From Clostridiales bacterium (GTDB lineage Bacteria > Bacillota > Clostridia > Oscillospirales > Oscillospiraceae), in the NCBI GenBank assembly GCA_019418625.1, contig DYBL01000013.1:1-11976 (forward strand): a stretch of DNA of 11,976 bases, written 5' to 3'. The stretch's first letter is position 1; each line of letters begins with the position of its first letter. The position numbers and the translations under genes are program-made. A model generated the notes under the pieces. That model did no database searches and was not told the origin of the DNA. It worked only from the letters and a program-made list of their open reading frames with translations. Shown here piece by piece: positions 11,574 through 11,976 of this stretch.

Positions 11574-11976
11574 TGTTTTGACCGGTCTGGCCGTATCCGG
11601 CAGCGCCGCGGCAGCAGTATGCCTGCTGCTCCGCCGGGCTGCCCGGGGGCGGCTGAGCGCCCGGTGGGAATACCGGATGGCAAAGCTGAGTCTGGTGTTT
11701 GCCCTGGTGCCTTTGGGCCAGCTGCTCCCCTGGACGGGCAAGCTGGTCCGCTCCTTTGGCGCCGCGGGCACCGGTGCCGCCGCATCGGCGGCTCCCGCCC
11801 GTCACGGAGGCACTGCGGCCCTGCCTGCCGTTTTTGCTCCGGCGGATCTTACACCGGCCCCTGCGGGGACCCTCCTGCTGCCCCGGTGGCTGCTGCTGGC
11901 CCTGGCCGCCGTGTGGCTGGCAGGGGCCCTGTGGCTGCTGGTACGGCGGCTGCGGGCCCGTCAGGCGCTGATGCGC
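11563..11976 (+). CDS. BlaR1/MecR1-type M56 membrane protein, N-terminal part
   Basis: The ATG at 11563 overlaps the end of the blaI-like gene by 11 bases, and the frame stays open to the window edge (138 codons). The visible part has a first membrane segment (about 4-23), a basic loop, a second segment (about 39-57, starting R-M-A-K-L-S-L-V-F-A), an Ala/Pro-rich stretch (about 65-103) and a third segment (about 106-128) followed by R-R-L-R-A-R. This matches the membrane start of M56 peptidases of the BlaR1 type, which sense a signal and cut the BlaI partner. The HEXXH zinc site and any sensor domain would lie beyond the window, so the family call rests on topology and on the blaI overlap. 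Confidence 0.82.
   Translation, partial: MLTDVLTGLAVSGSAAAAVCLLLRRAARGRLSARWEYRMAKLSLVFALVPLGQLLPWTGKLVRSFGAAGTGAAASAAPARHGGTAALPAVFAPADLTPAPAGTLLLPRWLLLALAAVWLAGALWLLVRRLRARQALMR

Overview
The window looks like chromosome of a GC-rich, endospore-forming member of the Firmicutes, most likely a Clostridia/Oscillospirales gut bacterium of the Flavonifractor–Lawsonibacter–Intestinimonas type. The evidence is a germination protease gene (gpr), strong AGGAGG ribosome-binding sites, sigma-A type promoters with T-rich upstream flanks, C-T-R-type SLH repeats and a TatD-linked radical SAM gene. The genus assignment is inference. Most of the content is housekeeping.

Layout. Positions 1-250 hold the 3' end of a DUF815-type AAA+ ATPase gene, separated by a two-way terminator from the minus-strand rpsF-ssb-rpsR operon (323-1357), which has a near-consensus promoter and a structured leader. 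A VOC (glyoxalase-fold) gene (1577-1980, plus) follows; it carries a one-base frameshift just before its last metal ligand. Converging on it is a minus-strand pair, tatD and a TatD-associated radical SAM gene (2015-3409). Between tatD and rpsT lies about 280 bp with six consecutive hairpins and a 64-bp direct repeat. rpsT (minus) and gpr (plus) are divergent and both appear to start with TTG. A larA-type nickel racemase gene and exoA (both minus, 5207-7364) come next, then a secreted SLH-domain protein (minus, 7499-8584) divergent from metG (plus, 8823-10805). Downstream of metG is a 106-bp repeat present twice, 157 bp apart, with a 51-bp gap that is mostly inverted repeat. The window ends with a BlaI/MecI-type repressor behind a two-operator promoter, overlapping the start of a BlaR1/M56 membrane protein gene that runs off the edge.

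How the genes work together. rpsF/ssb/rpsR and rpsT supply 30S proteins and single-strand binding protein; metG charges initiator and elongator tRNA-Met; exoA and possibly tatD serve DNA repair; gpr degrades spore DNA-binding proteins on germination. The BlaI–M56 pair is a self-contained sensor/repressor module whose targets, apart from its own promoter, lie outside the window.

I found no CRISPR array, tRNA, rRNA, transposase or evident defence system. The most notable features are the frameshifted VOC gene, the hairpin array at 3517-3794, and the duplicated palindromic element that includes the last codons of metG.
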